From Bacteroidales bacterium (lineage in GTDB: Bacteria > Bacteroidota > Bacteroidia > Bacteroidales > VadinHA17), in assembly GCA_016715075.1 (NCBI GenBank), contig JADKBK010000012.1:151786-215785 (forward strand): 64,000 bases of DNA, read 5' to 3'. This document shows, in pieces, positions 62,929 to 64,000 of this stretch. The position numbers and the translations under genes are program-made. The notes under the pieces were generated by a model. It saw nothing but the letters and a program-made list of their open reading frames with translations, had not been told where the DNA came from and made no database searches. Position 1 is the stretch's first letter; each line of letters begins with the position of its first letter.

Positions 62929-64000
62929 ATGGAAGCGCCTGAACGGCATCTGGATATTAAGAAGCTCTCTGCAGTAGGGGTGATCGTTACACTCGGTATT
63001 GTGTTTGGCGATCTGGGAACCAGCCCTCTGTATGTTATGAAGGCTATTGTCAGGGGAGGAACAGAATTCAATGAGCTGCTCATCTATGGAGGGTTGTCGT
63101 GTGTTTTCTGGACTCTCACTCTTCAGACCACTACGAAGTATATACTTATAGCTCTCCGTGCTGATAACAAGGGAGAGGGGGGAATAATTGCCCTTTTTGC
63201 CTTGCTTAAAAGAAAACCCTCATGGGCAGCATTGCTGACAATGATAGGAGGGTCAGCTCTGCTTGCCGACGGAGTGATAACACCTGCAATTACAGTAACT
63301 TCATCAATTGAAGGTTTACAGCTCTACAATCCTGATATACCTGTTATCCCGATAGTACTTTTTATTTTTGCAGTTCTCTTTTTTATACAGCAGTTTGGAA
63401 CAAATTTTATTGGGAGTTCCTTTGGCCCGATAATGGTGATTTGGTTTTTGATGCTCGCGACCCTTGGAATGTCGAAGCTTGTCGATCATCCGGAAATTCT
63501 GAAAGCCCTCAATCCGGTATATGCCTACCAGTTTCTTGATCATTATCCGGGGGGCTTTATCCTTCTGGGTGCTGTTTTTCTTTGTACCACTGGTGCTGAA
63601 GCGCTCTATGCCGACCTGGGTCACTGTGGTCGGGCTAATATTCAGATTGCATGGATCTTTGTCAAGATCTCTCTTCTGATAAATTATTTTGGACAGGGAG
63701 CATGGCTGATAGCAAATGGCTACCCGGGTGAAGGGGTAAATCCTTTCTATGCCATAATGCCAAAGTGGTTTCTGTTACCGGGAATACTAATAGCAACTGC
63801 CGCTGCAATCATTGCAAGCCAGGCAATCATAAGCGGATCATTCACAATAATAAAGGAGGCTGTATCACTTAACATCTGGCCTAAAGTAAGGGTATTGAAT
63901 CCTACAATCAACAGGGGGCAGGTATATATTCCATTTGTAAACTGGTATCTATGGATCGCCTGCAGCATCGCGGTGCTCTTTTCAATCAGGCTGCCAACAT
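62929..64000 (+). CDS. kup: KUP-family potassium uptake protein, partial
   Basis: The first 357 residues of a Kup K+/H+ symporter, open to the window end. Motifs: LGIVFGDLGTSPLYVMKAI (GDxGTSPLY), DNKGEGGIIALFAL, LADGVITPAITVTSSIEGL and GAEALYADLGHCG. About eight of the expected 12 helices are present. ATG 62929 is chosen by match to the family; a TTG at 62905 is also in frame. It is divergent from the CapA-like gene. Confidence 0.95.
   Translation, partial: MEAPERHLDIKKLSAVGVIVTLGIVFGDLGTSPLYVMKAIVRGGTEFNELLIYGGLSCVFWTLTLQTTTKYILIALRADNKGEGGIIALFALLKRKPSWAALLTMIGGSALLADGVITPAITVTSSIEGLQLYNPDIPVIPIVLFIFAVLFFIQQFGTNFIGSSFGPIMVIWFLMLATLGMSKLVDHPEILKALNPVYAYQFLDHYPGGFILLGAVFLCTTGAEALYADLGHCGRANIQIAWIFVKISLLINYFGQGAWLIANGYPGEGVNPFYAIMPKWFLLPGILIATAAAIIASQAIISGSFTIIKEAVSLNIWPKVRVLNPTINRGQVYIPFVNWYLWIACSIAVLFSIRLPT

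Overview
The window looks like a chromosomal segment of an uncultured Bacteroidota, probably a Bacteroidales-like lineage. The basis is the Bacteroidota promoter form (TTTG or TTG, about 19 bp, then TAnnTTTG) upstream of many genes, families typical of the phylum (DUF4290, DUF4492, DUF5683, DUF5777, L31 type B, a HAD protein of the BT_0820 type), frequent lack of Shine-Dalgarno sites, and several TTG starts. No phage, insertion sequence, CRISPR array or rRNA operon was seen. One tRNA (His) is present. The gene content suggests a menaquinone-based, microaerobic or facultatively anaerobic life: cytochrome bd, flavodiiron protein, ETF-linked fatty acid oxidation, multiheme cytochromes and a HydF maturase.

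Layout. 1-6.7 kb: end of an EamA transporter, then a fatty acid oxidation electron-transfer operon (etfB, etfA, a two-gene ETF:menaquinone oxidoreductase-like complex, and a long acyl-CoA dehydrogenase). 6.8-15.9 kb: a respiratory cytochrome island with a monoheme lipoprotein, a DUF5777 beta-barrel, a heptaheme cytochrome, a b561-type membrane cytochrome, a multiheme lipoprotein with a collagen-like linker, a Crp/Fnr regulator and a fused ResB-CcsA heme-attachment protein. Near-identical TGAT-N4-ATCA operators lie before the first gene and before the regulator gene. 16-31 kb: flippase, acetyltransferase-like protein and housekeeping genes (rpmE2, lon, coaD, NUDIX, pyrE, birA, rsfS, ftsH, cdsA, psd), a flavodiiron protein and Hsp20. 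31-36.7 kb: AI-2E transporter, DUF4492, cydA, a multiply frameshifted cydB, a candidate small membrane protein and pssA. 36.7-49.8 kb: HAD protein, glutamine cyclotransferase, lipid kinase, parAB, DUF5683, LysM transglycosylase, a fused SGNH-MBOAT O-acetyltransferase and a large GH106-like hydrolase. 49.8-64 kb: hydF and aspA, a response regulator lacking a DNA-binding domain, an ABC exporter, dnaJ/grpE, murA, a Ni/Co permease, a CapA-like protein and the start of kup.

Two patterns run through the whole window. (1) Short-word intergenic arrays (GGGCTCA, GACTTC, GACCGCAA and GTCATT words) begin just after stop codons, and every GGGCTCA and GACTTC array has the same orientation relative to the upstream gene. 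(2) Single- or two-base indels disrupt several genes that should be intact (cydB, parB, hydF, the MBOAT gene, the b561 gene, glutamine cyclotransferase and possibly DUF4290). Because essential or conserved genes are hit, mostly by short deletions in or beside base runs, residual sequencing error is the simplest explanation, but the sequence alone cannot prove it.

Functionally the window joins electron input (ETF to quinone), electron output (cytochrome bd and the multiheme chain), cytochrome c assembly, oxygen or NO defence (flavodiiron protein), phosphatidylethanolamine synthesis (cdsA, psd, pssA), proteostasis (lon, ftsH, hsp20, dnaJ, grpE) and envelope polysaccharide modification.
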